DNA from: Phycisphaerae bacterium
GTDB lineage: Bacteria > Planctomycetota > Phycisphaerae > Sedimentisphaerales > Anaerobacaceae
DNA: 18,673 bases
NCBI GenBank assembly: GCA_030630315.1
Contig: DAOVNI010000004.1
Coordinates: 1-18,673, forward strand
Direction of reading: 5' to 3'
Under the pieces are notes generated by a model that was given only the letters and a program-made list of their open reading frames with translations, was not told the DNA's origin and did no database searches. The translations under genes and the position numbers were made by a program. The stretch's first letter is position 1, and each line of letters begins with the position of its first letter. Positions 1 to 6,198 of this stretch are shown in pieces.

Positions 1-1074
1 GCCATCGGCGCAGCAGTCCAGGCCTGCAATCAGGCGGGGATTGATATCGAAACCGACAAGTCGGCCGACGGAATAGACCGCAGCAGATTAGGGATTTATC
101 TGGGAGCCGGTGAAGGCTCTGTTGACAATGACGTATTCTTCGGCGCTATCGTGGAAGCGTGGGACACAGACAAAAGCGAAATGGACTGGGGGCGGTGGGC
201 AGAGGTAGCTCTCAGCAGGATGAGCCCGATGCGTGAGCTTGAGCAGGAGCCGAATATGCCGGCTGCTCATATCGCAATGCTCACGGGCGCACGCGGGCCG
301 ACAAGAAGCTGTCTGACCGCCTGTGCAGCGAGCACTCAGGCCGTCGGCGAAGCAATGATGATAATCCGCAGAGGCAATGCAGACGCAATGATTGCAGGCG
401 GTGCGCATTCGATGATACACCCGTTAGGTCTTACAGGCTTCAACCGTCTTACCGCCATATCGACAAGAAACGAAAGTCCCGAGACAGCATCAAGGCCGTT
501 CTCAGCCGGCAGGGACGGTTTCATCCTCGGTGAAGGGGCAGCGATGTTAATTCTCGAATCGCAGAATTCAGCCAAAAAGAGAGGCGTAGAAATCTTGGCC
601 GAACTCATCGGCTACGGCAGCAGTTCCGATGCATTCAGGGTTACTGATATGCACGAGCAAGGCAGAGGTGCAATACAGGCGATAACTGCGGCACTTGCCG
701 ATGCCGGCATTAGCGAAAGGCAAGTAGATTACATAAATACGCACGGCACAAGCACAATCGAGAACGACTCGATAGAGACCAGGGCTATCAAAGCGGTCTT
801 CAAAGAAGAGGCGAAAAATATTCCTGCCAGCAGTGTCAAGAGTATGTTTGGACATTTAATCGGGGCGGCAGGGGCGGCTGAATTGATTACGTGCGTTCTG
901 GCAATACGAGACAATATCGTTCCGCCGACAACGAATCTAAACGACCCTGACCCTGAGCTTGACCTGGATTACGTACCTAATGAGCCGAGAAAAATGCCGG
1001 TTGATGTCGCGATGAACGAGTCTTTCGGATTCGGCGGACAGAATAACGTGGTAATCATAAAAAGATACGAATAG
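1..1074 (+). CDS. fabF: Beta-ketoacyl-ACP synthase, FabF/KAS II type (5' truncated by the window edge)
   Basis: This condensing enzyme extends acyl-ACP with malonyl-ACP in fatty acid synthesis in the cytoplasm. The frame is open from base 1, so the true start lies outside the window; the first in-frame ATG at 151 is internal, because the preceding codons (e.g. RLGIYLGAGEGSV) are clearly family sequence. The Cys-His-His triad is visible: Cys in TACAAS at nt 322-324, His in NTHGTST at 742-744, His in KSMFGHLIGAAG at 853-855. The spacings (140 and 37 residues) equal those of E. coli FabF (C163, H303, H340). About 55 N-terminal residues should therefore be missing and the whole protein would be about 412 aa, the usual length. 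The C-terminal glycine loop GFGG is present. The gene ends in TAG, 14 nt before serS, so the two are probably co-transcribed. A specialised KAS (polyketide or aryl-polyene type) cannot be excluded without the upstream neighbours. Confidence 0.92.
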   Translation, partial: AIGAAVQACNQAGIDIETDKSADGIDRSRLGIYLGAGEGSVDNDVFFGAIVEAWDTDKSEMDWGRWAEVALSRMSPMRELEQEPNMPAAHIAMLTGARGPTRSCLTACAASTQAVGEAMMIIRRGNADAMIAGGAHSMIHPLGLTGFNRLTAISTRNESPETASRPFSAGRDGFILGEGAAMLILESQNSAKKRGVEILAELIGYGSSSDAFRVTDMHEQGRGAIQAITAALADAGISERQVDYINTHGTSTIENDSIETRAIKAVFKEEAKNIPASSVKSMFGHLIGAAGAAELITCVLAIRDNIVPPTTNLNDPDPELDLDYVPNEPRKMPVDVAMNESFGFGGQNNVVIIKRYE

Positions 1075-1088
1075 AATTAAAAAGTAAT

Positions 1089-2366
1089 ATGATCGATATT
1101 AAAGAGATACGCGAGAATCCACAGAAGTTTAAAGATGCAGCCAAAGTCAAGGGCTTTGACGTGGACATCGACCATTTGCTGGTCATAAATGCCGAGCTTC
1201 AAGAGAACAAGAAAAAATTACAGTATATTGCTACCGAGAAAAACAAGCTCGGCAAATCAATACCGAACCTAACGGGGGACGAAAGAAATTCGGCTATAGG
1301 CAAGCTAAGCATACATAAAAAGAATGAAGCGAAACTTCAAGAACAAATAAAGGAGCTTCAGCCGGAATTTGATGAATTGATGTTGCTTGTGCCTCAGCCG
1401 GCCGATGATGATGTGCCCTTCGGCGAAGATGATACTCAAAATGTTGAAATAAGAAGAGAGGGGAAGGTAAGACAATTCGATTTTGAGCCGAAAGACCACG
1501 TGCAATTGGGTTTGGCTCTGGGCATTATAGATATCGAACGAGGCGTTAAATTAGCGGGGACGAGAAACTATATATTAAAGGGCGACGGGGCACTATTACA
1601 TTGGGCGGTTCTGCGGTTCGCTATGGACTTTATGGTTGATAAAGGATATGTCCCGTTCTCGGTGCCGGTACTTATGAAAGATGAGGCAATGACAGGCACC
1701 GGTTTTTTCCCCGGCTCCGAAGACCAAACATACCGAACGCAAAAAGACCGGCTCAATCTGGCAGGGACCGCCGAAGTGCCGTTGACGGCTTACCACTCAG
1801 GTGAGATATTAAGGGCCGAAGAGCTGCCGTTAAAATATGTGGCGCTGTCAAACTGCTTTAGGCGCGAAGCGGGCGCTGCAGGCAAAGATACGTATGGGCT
1901 TTACAGAATCCATCAGTTCGACAAGATTGAGCAGGTGGTTATCTGTAAAAACAGCGTTGAAGAAAGCAACAGATTCCACGCTGAGATTCTGGCCAACGCT
2001 GAGGCGGTAATGCAGGCACTGGAGCTGCCCTACCGCGTTGCCAATGTTTGCACCGGCGATTTGGGCAGAGGTCAGGCCAAAAAATTCGACATAGAGGCCT
2101 GGATGCCCTCGCGAAACAACTACTGCGAAACGCACAGTGCAAGCAAACTCTACGAGTTTCAGGCGAGAAGATTAAACCTTCGATACAAAGACCCTGCGAC
2201 AAAGAAAAGTGTTTTCTGTCATACTCTAAACAATACAGTAATTGCAAGCCCTCGAATACTTATACCAATTCTGGAACTCTACCAGAACGCCGATGGCTCG
2301 ATAACCATACCAAAAGTCCTCCGCCCATATATTTACCCCGTTAGAGATCGCATAACAAAAAAATAA
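1089..2366 (+). CDS. serS: Seryl-tRNA synthetase
   Basis: This class II aminoacyl-tRNA synthetase charges tRNA-Ser (and tRNA-Sec) with serine; it is cytoplasmic and acts as a homodimer. It has 425 aa, the normal length. Residues about 1-110 are rich in Lys, Glu, Gln and Leu and match the N-terminal coiled-coil tRNA-binding arm. The catalytic domain follows: the TAE loop at 227-229, motif 2 with FRRE at 257-260, EFQARR at 356-361, and motif 3 around residues 381-400. Motif 3 reads NNTVIASPR with Arg389, rather than the glycine-rich form typical of E. coli-like enzymes; the catalytic Arg is kept, so I read this as a lineage variant and not a defect. The ATG lies 14 nt after the fabF stop with no obvious Shine-Dalgarno sequence, consistent with translation as part of a fabF-serS transcript. 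Confidence 0.96.
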   Translation: MIDIKEIRENPQKFKDAAKVKGFDVDIDHLLVINAELQENKKKLQYIATEKNKLGKSIPNLTGDERNSAIGKLSIHKKNEAKLQEQIKELQPEFDELMLLVPQPADDDVPFGEDDTQNVEIRREGKVRQFDFEPKDHVQLGLALGIIDIERGVKLAGTRNYILKGDGALLHWAVLRFAMDFMVDKGYVPFSVPVLMKDEAMTGTGFFPGSEDQTYRTQKDRLNLAGTAEVPLTAYHSGEILRAEELPLKYVALSNCFRREAGAAGKDTYGLYRIHQFDKIEQVVICKNSVEESNRFHAEILANAEAVMQALELPYRVANVCTGDLGRGQAKKFDIEAWMPSRNNYCETHSASKLYEFQARRLNLRYKDPATKKSVFCHTLNNTVIASPRILIPILELYQNADGSITIPKVLRPYIYPVRDRITKK

Positions 2367-2409
2367 TGGGCAAAAACCTAAAATTTCCAACAAGCTGAAC
2401 GGCAAAGAA

Positions 2410-2434
2410 AAGCTTGTCCCCGCGAAAGCGGGGA
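2410..2434. repeat. Hairpin repeat with CCCGCGAAA core, copy 1
   Basis: A 7-bp perfect stem (TCCCCGC at 2417-2423, GCGGGGA at 2428-2434) closes a GAAA tetraloop. The 23 nt at 2410-2432 match 16228-16250 in 21 positions, so this is one of two copies of a dispersed element in the window. It resembles the CCCGCGAAAGCGGG-type palindromes scattered through many environmental genomes. Confidence 0.8.
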
Positions 2435-2445
2435 ACCAACAGTAG

Positions 2446-2463
2446 GGTGGGGCTTGCCCCACC
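2446..2463. terminator. GC-rich hairpin downstream of serS, possible terminator
   Basis: GGTGGGG at 2446-2452 pairs with CCCCACC at 2457-2463 over a CTTG loop. It lies 80 nt after the serS stop and is followed by an AT-rich stretch (ATTAATTTCTG) without a clean T-run. It could end the fabF-serS transcript, but this sequence also looks like a dispersed palindrome, so the role is uncertain. Confidence 0.4.
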
Positions 2464-2526
2464 ATTAATTTCTGTTCCCTTGTATGTTGACATCAGTCAT
2501 GGTTAATAATAGTCTCATTGGTAACC

Positions 2527-2569
2527 CTGGTGTTGGCGAGGCGAGCGTAGCGAGCCGAGCCAACACCAG
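2527..2569. repeat. Long inverted repeat, 11-bp arms
   Basis: CTGGTGTTGGC at 2527-2537 is perfectly complementary to GCCAACACCAG at 2559-2569. The 21-nt middle contains GCGAG twice and can form an extra 3-bp stem (2540-2542 with 2554-2556). No T-tract follows on either strand, which argues against a simple terminator and for a mobile palindromic element or RNA-stability element. Confidence 0.75.
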
Positions 2570-2710
2570 TCGGCGACGAGAGATCGGTCGTGCCCAGGTC
2601 CGCGAGGCCGTCACGGTCTGTGCAAAAGTAGGTATTGGAAGAAAGGCGGGGCATAAATAAGCGTGTTTTCATGCATATTTTTAGTAAAACTGCCTCGGAA
2701 AAGAGATTTC

Positions 2711-2739
2711 TTGGCAGTTCAGGGCGAATGTGGTAAGAT
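2711..2739 (+). promoter_or_regulatory. Candidate sigma70-type promoter for the 803-aa protein gene
   Basis: TTGGCA (2711-2716) and TAAGAT (2734-2739) are separated by 17 nt, matching the consensus boxes in 5/6 and 4/6 positions. The -35 box is overlapped by the right arm of a 7-bp inverted repeat (AACTGCC 2688-2694, GGCAGTT 2713-2719), which could be an operator or simply a hairpin. The expected 5' leader to the ATG at 2845 would be about 100 nt. Found by eye only. Confidence 0.4.
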
Positions 2740-2844
2740 TTCGATGTCGTACGGAGAAAATTATGTTTGTTAAGTGTTTAAATGGGAAATGTCAGTTGAA
2801 AAGGGGTCATCGTTTTATTATCAATAGGACAAGGGAGCCTGATT

Positions 2845-5256
2845 ATGCTTACCGGTAAAGTCAAGCGTACAGCTTTTGTGATTTTGCTGTTATGTGTGTT
2901 TCTGTGGCCATATTGTTTTTGCATGTCCTCTACTGATTCAAACCGCGGGGAGTTCCTTCCTGGAACGGACGATCCAAATCTATCTGAATTAGCAAACTCT
3001 GAACGCATCAGGGATGATTATGAAACCAAGAAAACGTCCATAGCAGAAAGCGAGATTATTGTCAGGGTATTTGAAGACTGGAGAGATCATGACGGTGGCT
3101 ATATTGTCAAAAAAGGCCCACTAATTATTGGTCCAACAGACGGGGTCGATCTGAGCCAATTCGATATTGAGCCCGGGGTTTTATTTCTGATAAGCGGTTT
3201 CGATCAGACAAACGATGCCTTAAAGGAGATCTTGGGCAGTTTTGTTTTTGCGGGAATCGGTGGCAAAACACAATTGGGGCTTGAATCTTTTTTGCGTGGC
3301 AAAAGCCTGCGTGGCTCGGCAACGATAAGAGATGCAGTAGGTGTACCTATGTCCGGCGCGAAGGTCAGGCTTCATTTGGCCAAACACAAGGGGCCTGTAA
3401 TGATAGAGCTTTGCGACGTTAGGCTTGATTCTCAGGGGCGGATGCTCAATCCACTATGCAGCGTTGACAAGTGCCAGATAGTGTTGACGGCTTCGCATCC
3501 TGACTGGGCGGACGGTCTTGAGACAACCGTGCCTTATTTCGGGAATATGGAGCACAGGTATGCACCTGTGATACGAAACGACAACGGATTTGCAGACCGT
3601 GGAATATGGGGGCGCGTTTCAGACCCAAACGGCGCACCTATCCCTGGTGCTAAGATACATAATACGTCTGTCATGTCGGTATGGGGCTCTCATATTCGGA
3701 CGCAAAACTGCACGATATATACCGACGCTGACGGACGGTTTTATTATTACCCGATAGTCAAAAAGAGCAATCTTGGCACCGAAGTTCCGTACGACAGCAA
3801 GTATTATGTCGAAATAACCGCTCCGCCGAAATACGATCTGGTCGGATACCGCGGCAATATACTGAACGGCCGAGAAAGTAACATCAGTCTTGAGCGTGGC
3901 GATGCGTTCAAGACGCTGGTTTTCACCGACGCCAATGGCCCTGTCACGGATTCGGAAAGACTCAGCAGGATAAGGCTTCATTTGGTCAACGAAAAAGGCG
4001 GTTATGAACCGGTCGAGTTTGCCTGTTGGAAGGACGGGACATATCTGCGATATGGTAAGTATGTTGCCAAAGGTTACTGGGGCAGGGAGAGTTTTGATTT
4101 TGAGACTATGTTTGTGACGGCAGACAGCCCCGATGAGCTTGTATTCGTGCCGGAAAGACCTTACGAGAACATTCCGGAAAACATTGTGACATATCATGGC
4201 AGGGTCATCGACGGGATAACCGGTAAAGGTATGGCGGGTGTTTTTGTTGTCACTGCAGACTGGACTAAGCGTGATTTTGCCGACATAACCGACGAGCAAT
4301 GGTCAGCGATCGAGAATCTTGGGGACGAACCCGAACCGGATGACGAGGCTTTTCTGCCTTTCCGCAAGAAGTGGAGCGTATTCCACGAACCTGTGAGCCC
4401 TCCTTTCAAAGTCCTTGTTCGCAGCAACGAAGAAGGGTATTTCAATTTTGCCTGGTTCAAAAAAGACCATATCGAGTTTGTGGTGGCATTTGCGAGGGGG
4501 TACCTAACAGATAAGCGACTGATCGATAGTATGAGCCGAGAAACGAAATATCCACCTGATGAGAATAATGCGATTTATATCCCGGATATGAGGATGTACC
4601 AAAGTGGTGTTTTAAGATTCTCGCCAGTGGTGGATATACCCAAGCTCGACCTTCGGATCAGGCCTGATTTTCGCGTTACCGAGGGTATGAGCTGGTCGGA
4701 AGATTTTATTGACTGGTACAGAAGCCACAGATTCAGCCTTGCCGAGAGGAATTTACGCAAGCACGAGTCGGTCGAGATGCTTGTTCCTGCGGGAATTGAT
4801 TTTCGTTTGCGGATGAAGATTGCTGACGAAGGCAGAGCAGGTGATCCATGGTGGTGCGGCAGGTATACCGATTACCTCCGGGTCGAACCCGGCAAGACGC
4901 TCGATCTAGGCGGGCTTGAGATTGATAGAGAAATCCCGGTTTTTGTAATGGTTTTGGACAGCTCCGACAGGCCGGTTGACAGTGTAACAGTATCGCATTT
5001 AAAGATCGATAAAGATCATAGTCAGGGGCTGGGGCATATTACCGACAGCAACGGAATGGCAATGTTTTATGTGCCGCCTGTATTTGAAGGAAGATTCAGC
5101 GTGCTTGTCCGTGGTAAAGATCCCGAGACAGGCAAGAACACAATCATTTTGCGCCAGGATATTAGATATGAAACGACCGGCTCTGGAAATGCGAACCGGG
5201 TTTTTGAACTTGTGCTGAGCAATGAGATTCTTGTACTGTTATTTGGGGGGAAGTGA
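2845..5256 (+). CDS. Secreted protein with multiple carboxypeptidase-regulatory-like (beta-sandwich) domains
   Basis: This is an 803-aa protein of unknown role. The ATG at 2845 is preceded by AGGGAG at 2832-2837, 7 nt away. The N-terminus has basic residues, a hydrophobic core (about 10-25) and a Cys-rich end (residues 24-26, CFC), so it is probably exported; there is no proper lipobox. At least four segments look like carboxypeptidase-regulatory/transthyretin-like sandwiches. They start near 155 (GSATIRDAVGVPMSGAKV), 253 (GRVSDPNGAPIPGAKI), 449 (GRVIDGITGKGMAGV) and 697 (VMVLDSSDRPVDSV). Several have the later D/N-x-x-G-x-F/M strand (TDADGRFYY, SNEEGYFNF, TDSNGMAMF). No catalytic domain is recognisable, so an extracellular binding or structural role is the best inference. 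It appears monocistronic, with repeat-rich gaps on both sides. Confidence 0.85.
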   Translation: MLTGKVKRTAFVILLLCVFLWPYCFCMSSTDSNRGEFLPGTDDPNLSELANSERIRDDYETKKTSIAESEIIVRVFEDWRDHDGGYIVKKGPLIIGPTDGVDLSQFDIEPGVLFLISGFDQTNDALKEILGSFVFAGIGGKTQLGLESFLRGKSLRGSATIRDAVGVPMSGAKVRLHLAKHKGPVMIELCDVRLDSQGRMLNPLCSVDKCQIVLTASHPDWADGLETTVPYFGNMEHRYAPVIRNDNGFADRGIWGRVSDPNGAPIPGAKIHNTSVMSVWGSHIRTQNCTIYTDADGRFYYYPIVKKSNLGTEVPYDSKYYVEITAPPKYDLVGYRGNILNGRESNISLERGDAFKTLVFTDANGPVTDSERLSRIRLHLVNEKGGYEPVEFACWKDGTYLRYGKYVAKGYWGRESFDFETMFVTADSPDELVFVPERPYENIPENIVTYHGRVIDGITGKGMAGVFVVTADWTKRDFADITDEQWSAIENLGDEPEPDDEAFLPFRKKWSVFHEPVSPPFKVLVRSNEEGYFNFAWFKKDHIEFVVAFARGYLTDKRLIDSMSRETKYPPDENNAIYIPDMRMYQSGVLRFSPVVDIPKLDLRIRPDFRVTEGMSWSEDFIDWYRSHRFSLAERNLRKHESVEMLVPAGIDFRLRMKIADEGRAGDPWWCGRYTDYLRVEPGKTLDLGGLEIDREIPVFVMVLDSSDRPVDSVTVSHLKIDKDHSQGLGHITDSNGMAMFYVPPVFEGRFSVLVRGKDPETGKNTIILRQDIRYETTGSGNANRVFELVLSNEILVLLFGGK

Positions 5257-5433
5257 CACCGCCGTTGAACTTACCAACGATTAATTGCCACTTATACCAA
5301 AAAGCCATTTGACCAATATTACCAAAATAACAAAAACATAATTGAATCCCCACTTAGATCATATATGAGTGGTAAAGAGAGAATCGTCGCTCCCCTCGAC
5401 TCAACTCGTGGCAGGTGTCGTTTGAGAATCGTA

Positions 5434-5545
5434 TCTCGTGTCAATCAGTGTTAATCCGTGTCTAAGAAATCTGTGTTAATCTGTGTCTAAGAAAACTGTG
5501 TCAATCCGTGTCTAACTTCTCTGCGTAATCTGCGGCTATATTCTT
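5434..5545. repeat. 25-bp tandem repeat array
   Basis: Three adjacent units occupy 5446-5470, 5471-5495 and 5496-5520, each with a GTGTTAAT or GTGTCAAT half and a GTGTCTAA half. Units 1 and 2 agree in 22 of 25 positions; unit 3 diverges in its last five bases. A partial unit precedes the array (5434-5445) and a more divergent one (CTGCGTAATCTGCGGCTA) follows at 5521. The halves themselves form a sub-repeat of about 12 nt. There are no spacers, so it is not a CRISPR array. Confidence 0.85.
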
Positions 5546-5576
5546 CGTGCCTTTGTGTCTTAGTAGCTAATTTTTT
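5513..5576 (+). repeat. CTCTGCG/CTGTGGCTA-type dispersed element, copy A
   Basis: This stretch has the alternating pyrimidine-rich words TTCTCTGCG, TCTGCGGCTA, CTTTGTGTCTTAG and AGCTAATTTT. Related words occur at 7901-7927 and 16278-16321, and inverted inside comEC at 9912-10010. It merges with the end of the 25-bp array, so the two may be parts of one larger element. Confidence 0.6.
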
Positions 5577-5597
5577 CCAAAAAAAGTTCGATTTTTG

Positions 5598-5626
5598 TTG
5601 AACATTCCAAGGGAGTATGGTATAAT
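5598..5626 (+). promoter_or_regulatory. Strong extended -10 promoter candidate
   Basis: TTGAAC (5598-5603) and a perfect TATAAT (5621-5626) are 17 nt apart, and TGG directly before the -10 box gives an extended -10. It lies 573 nt upstream of the amidohydrolase ATG. It may drive that gene through a long leader or a small RNA beginning near 5633. Judged by consensus match only. Confidence 0.55.
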
Positions 5627-5632
5627 ACAAAT

Positions 5633-5690
5633 CGCCACAGAGATGGCAGATATAGCGGAGAACCGCACGTTTTCGTATCAGCAGATACAC
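5633..5690 (+). ncRNA. Possible small RNA or structured leader downstream of the 5598-5626 promoter
   Basis: Three short perfect hairpins follow one another right after the promoter: GCCA/TGGC (5633-5636, 5643-5646), GCGG/CCGC with an AGAA loop (5654-5657, 5662-5665) and GTATC/GATAC with an AGCA loop (5674-5678, 5683-5687). No terminator T-run is visible and I recognise no Rfam family. Stems this short can arise by chance, so this is a weak call. Confidence 0.2.
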
Positions 5691-5734
5691 GCAAAAAATC
5701 ATCATTTGCCAAGCAAGGCAAGAAAGGCAAGGTT

Positions 5735-6165
5735 TTGAATTTGGGTCATTTAGATTTTGATATTGTTTCGGAGTTCGATACGCCTGTTAGAAGCGTATGT
5801 ATCCATATTAGGATTTCGGATTTCACCAGTCTCTGCCCTCTACATCTGTCGAGAACGCTCTACAAATCACCCCTTTTTATGCAAAACAAAGCCAATTTCC
5901 GAAAAGCTCAAATGAACGTAAACTCATTTATAACAAAGGATTACAGAAAAAAAGATGATTTCGCAGTCCAAAAAAACAAACCCAATTCAAACCCAATCAA
6001 ACCCAATTTGCCGGATGACCAAATGAACGTAACTATATACATAACAAAGGAATATGAAAATAAATCCAATTGGACACTTCGTGAAAACAAAGCCAATACA
6101 AAGCCAATACAAAGCCAAACAAAGCCAATCCCCCCGCCCCAAAACCTCGCCGATTTGGCTGGGCG
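5735..6165 (+). repeat. Composite dispersed repeat (NKANF / MNVxxxITK type)
   Basis: Translated in one frame, this stretch shows two diverged units, QMNVNSFITKDY (ATG at 5912) and QMNVTIYITKEY (ATG at 6023). They are 111 nt (37 codons) apart, each preceded by an NKAN- or NKPN-like segment, and followed by tandem CAAAGCCAAT words (about 6090-6130). The upstream part (5735-5870) reads NLGHLDFDIVSEFD, a phrase I also associate with dispersed planctomycete repeats. An open frame runs 5735-6172, but there is no Shine-Dalgarno sequence, the composition is Asn/Lys/Pro-biased low complexity, and no fold is evident. I annotate it as a repeat rather than a gene; its wide occurrence in Phycisphaerae is from memory. 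Confidence 0.7.
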
Positions 6166-6198
6166 GAGGTGAACTAAGAACCAGATTAGGGGAATATT

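Larger units (their letters stand above)
2367..2844. other. Intergenic region with three inverted repeats and a candidate promoter
   Basis: This 478-bp gap separates serS from the 803-aa secreted protein. It holds two back-to-back GC-rich hairpins (2417-2434 and 2446-2463), a long 11-bp inverted repeat (2527-2569), a 7-bp inverted repeat (2688-2719) and a sigma70-like promoter candidate (2711-2739). A stretch from 2505 to 2658 is open in one frame after a stop, but has no start or recognisable family, so I do not call it a gene. Confidence 0.8.
5257..6198. other. Repeat-rich intergenic region
   Basis: These 942 bp hold, in order: a weak 5-bp hairpin just after the upstream stop (CGTTG 5266-5270, CAACG 5278-5282); AT-rich unassigned sequence; a 25-bp tandem array (5434-5545); a CTCTGCG/CTTTGTGTCTTAG element; an excellent promoter (5598-5626) followed by three short hairpins; and a composite dispersed repeat from about 5735 to 6165. 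I see no convincing protein gene. Confidence 0.8.

Noticed and set aside
2048..2344. 98-codon plus-strand open frame inside serS
   Set aside because: It is an alternative frame of the conserved C-terminal part of seryl-tRNA synthetase with no independent support.
2505..2658. Short open stretch after serS that might be a gene remnant
   Set aside because: It has no start codon or ribosome site, runs through the 43-bp palindrome, and its translation matches nothing I recognise.
3619..4299. 226-codon minus-strand open frame
   Set aside because: It lies wholly antisense to the 803-aa protein, which has a good ribosome site, signal sequence and domain structure; no family resemblance seen.
5446..5520. 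Possible CRISPR array
   Set aside because: The 25-bp units are directly adjacent with no unique spacers and there are no cas genes.
5735..6172. Open frame of 145 codons on the + strand
   Set aside because: It is made of repeat sequence, has no ribosome site at either possible start (5735, 5879), and is low-complexity; annotated as a repeat instead.
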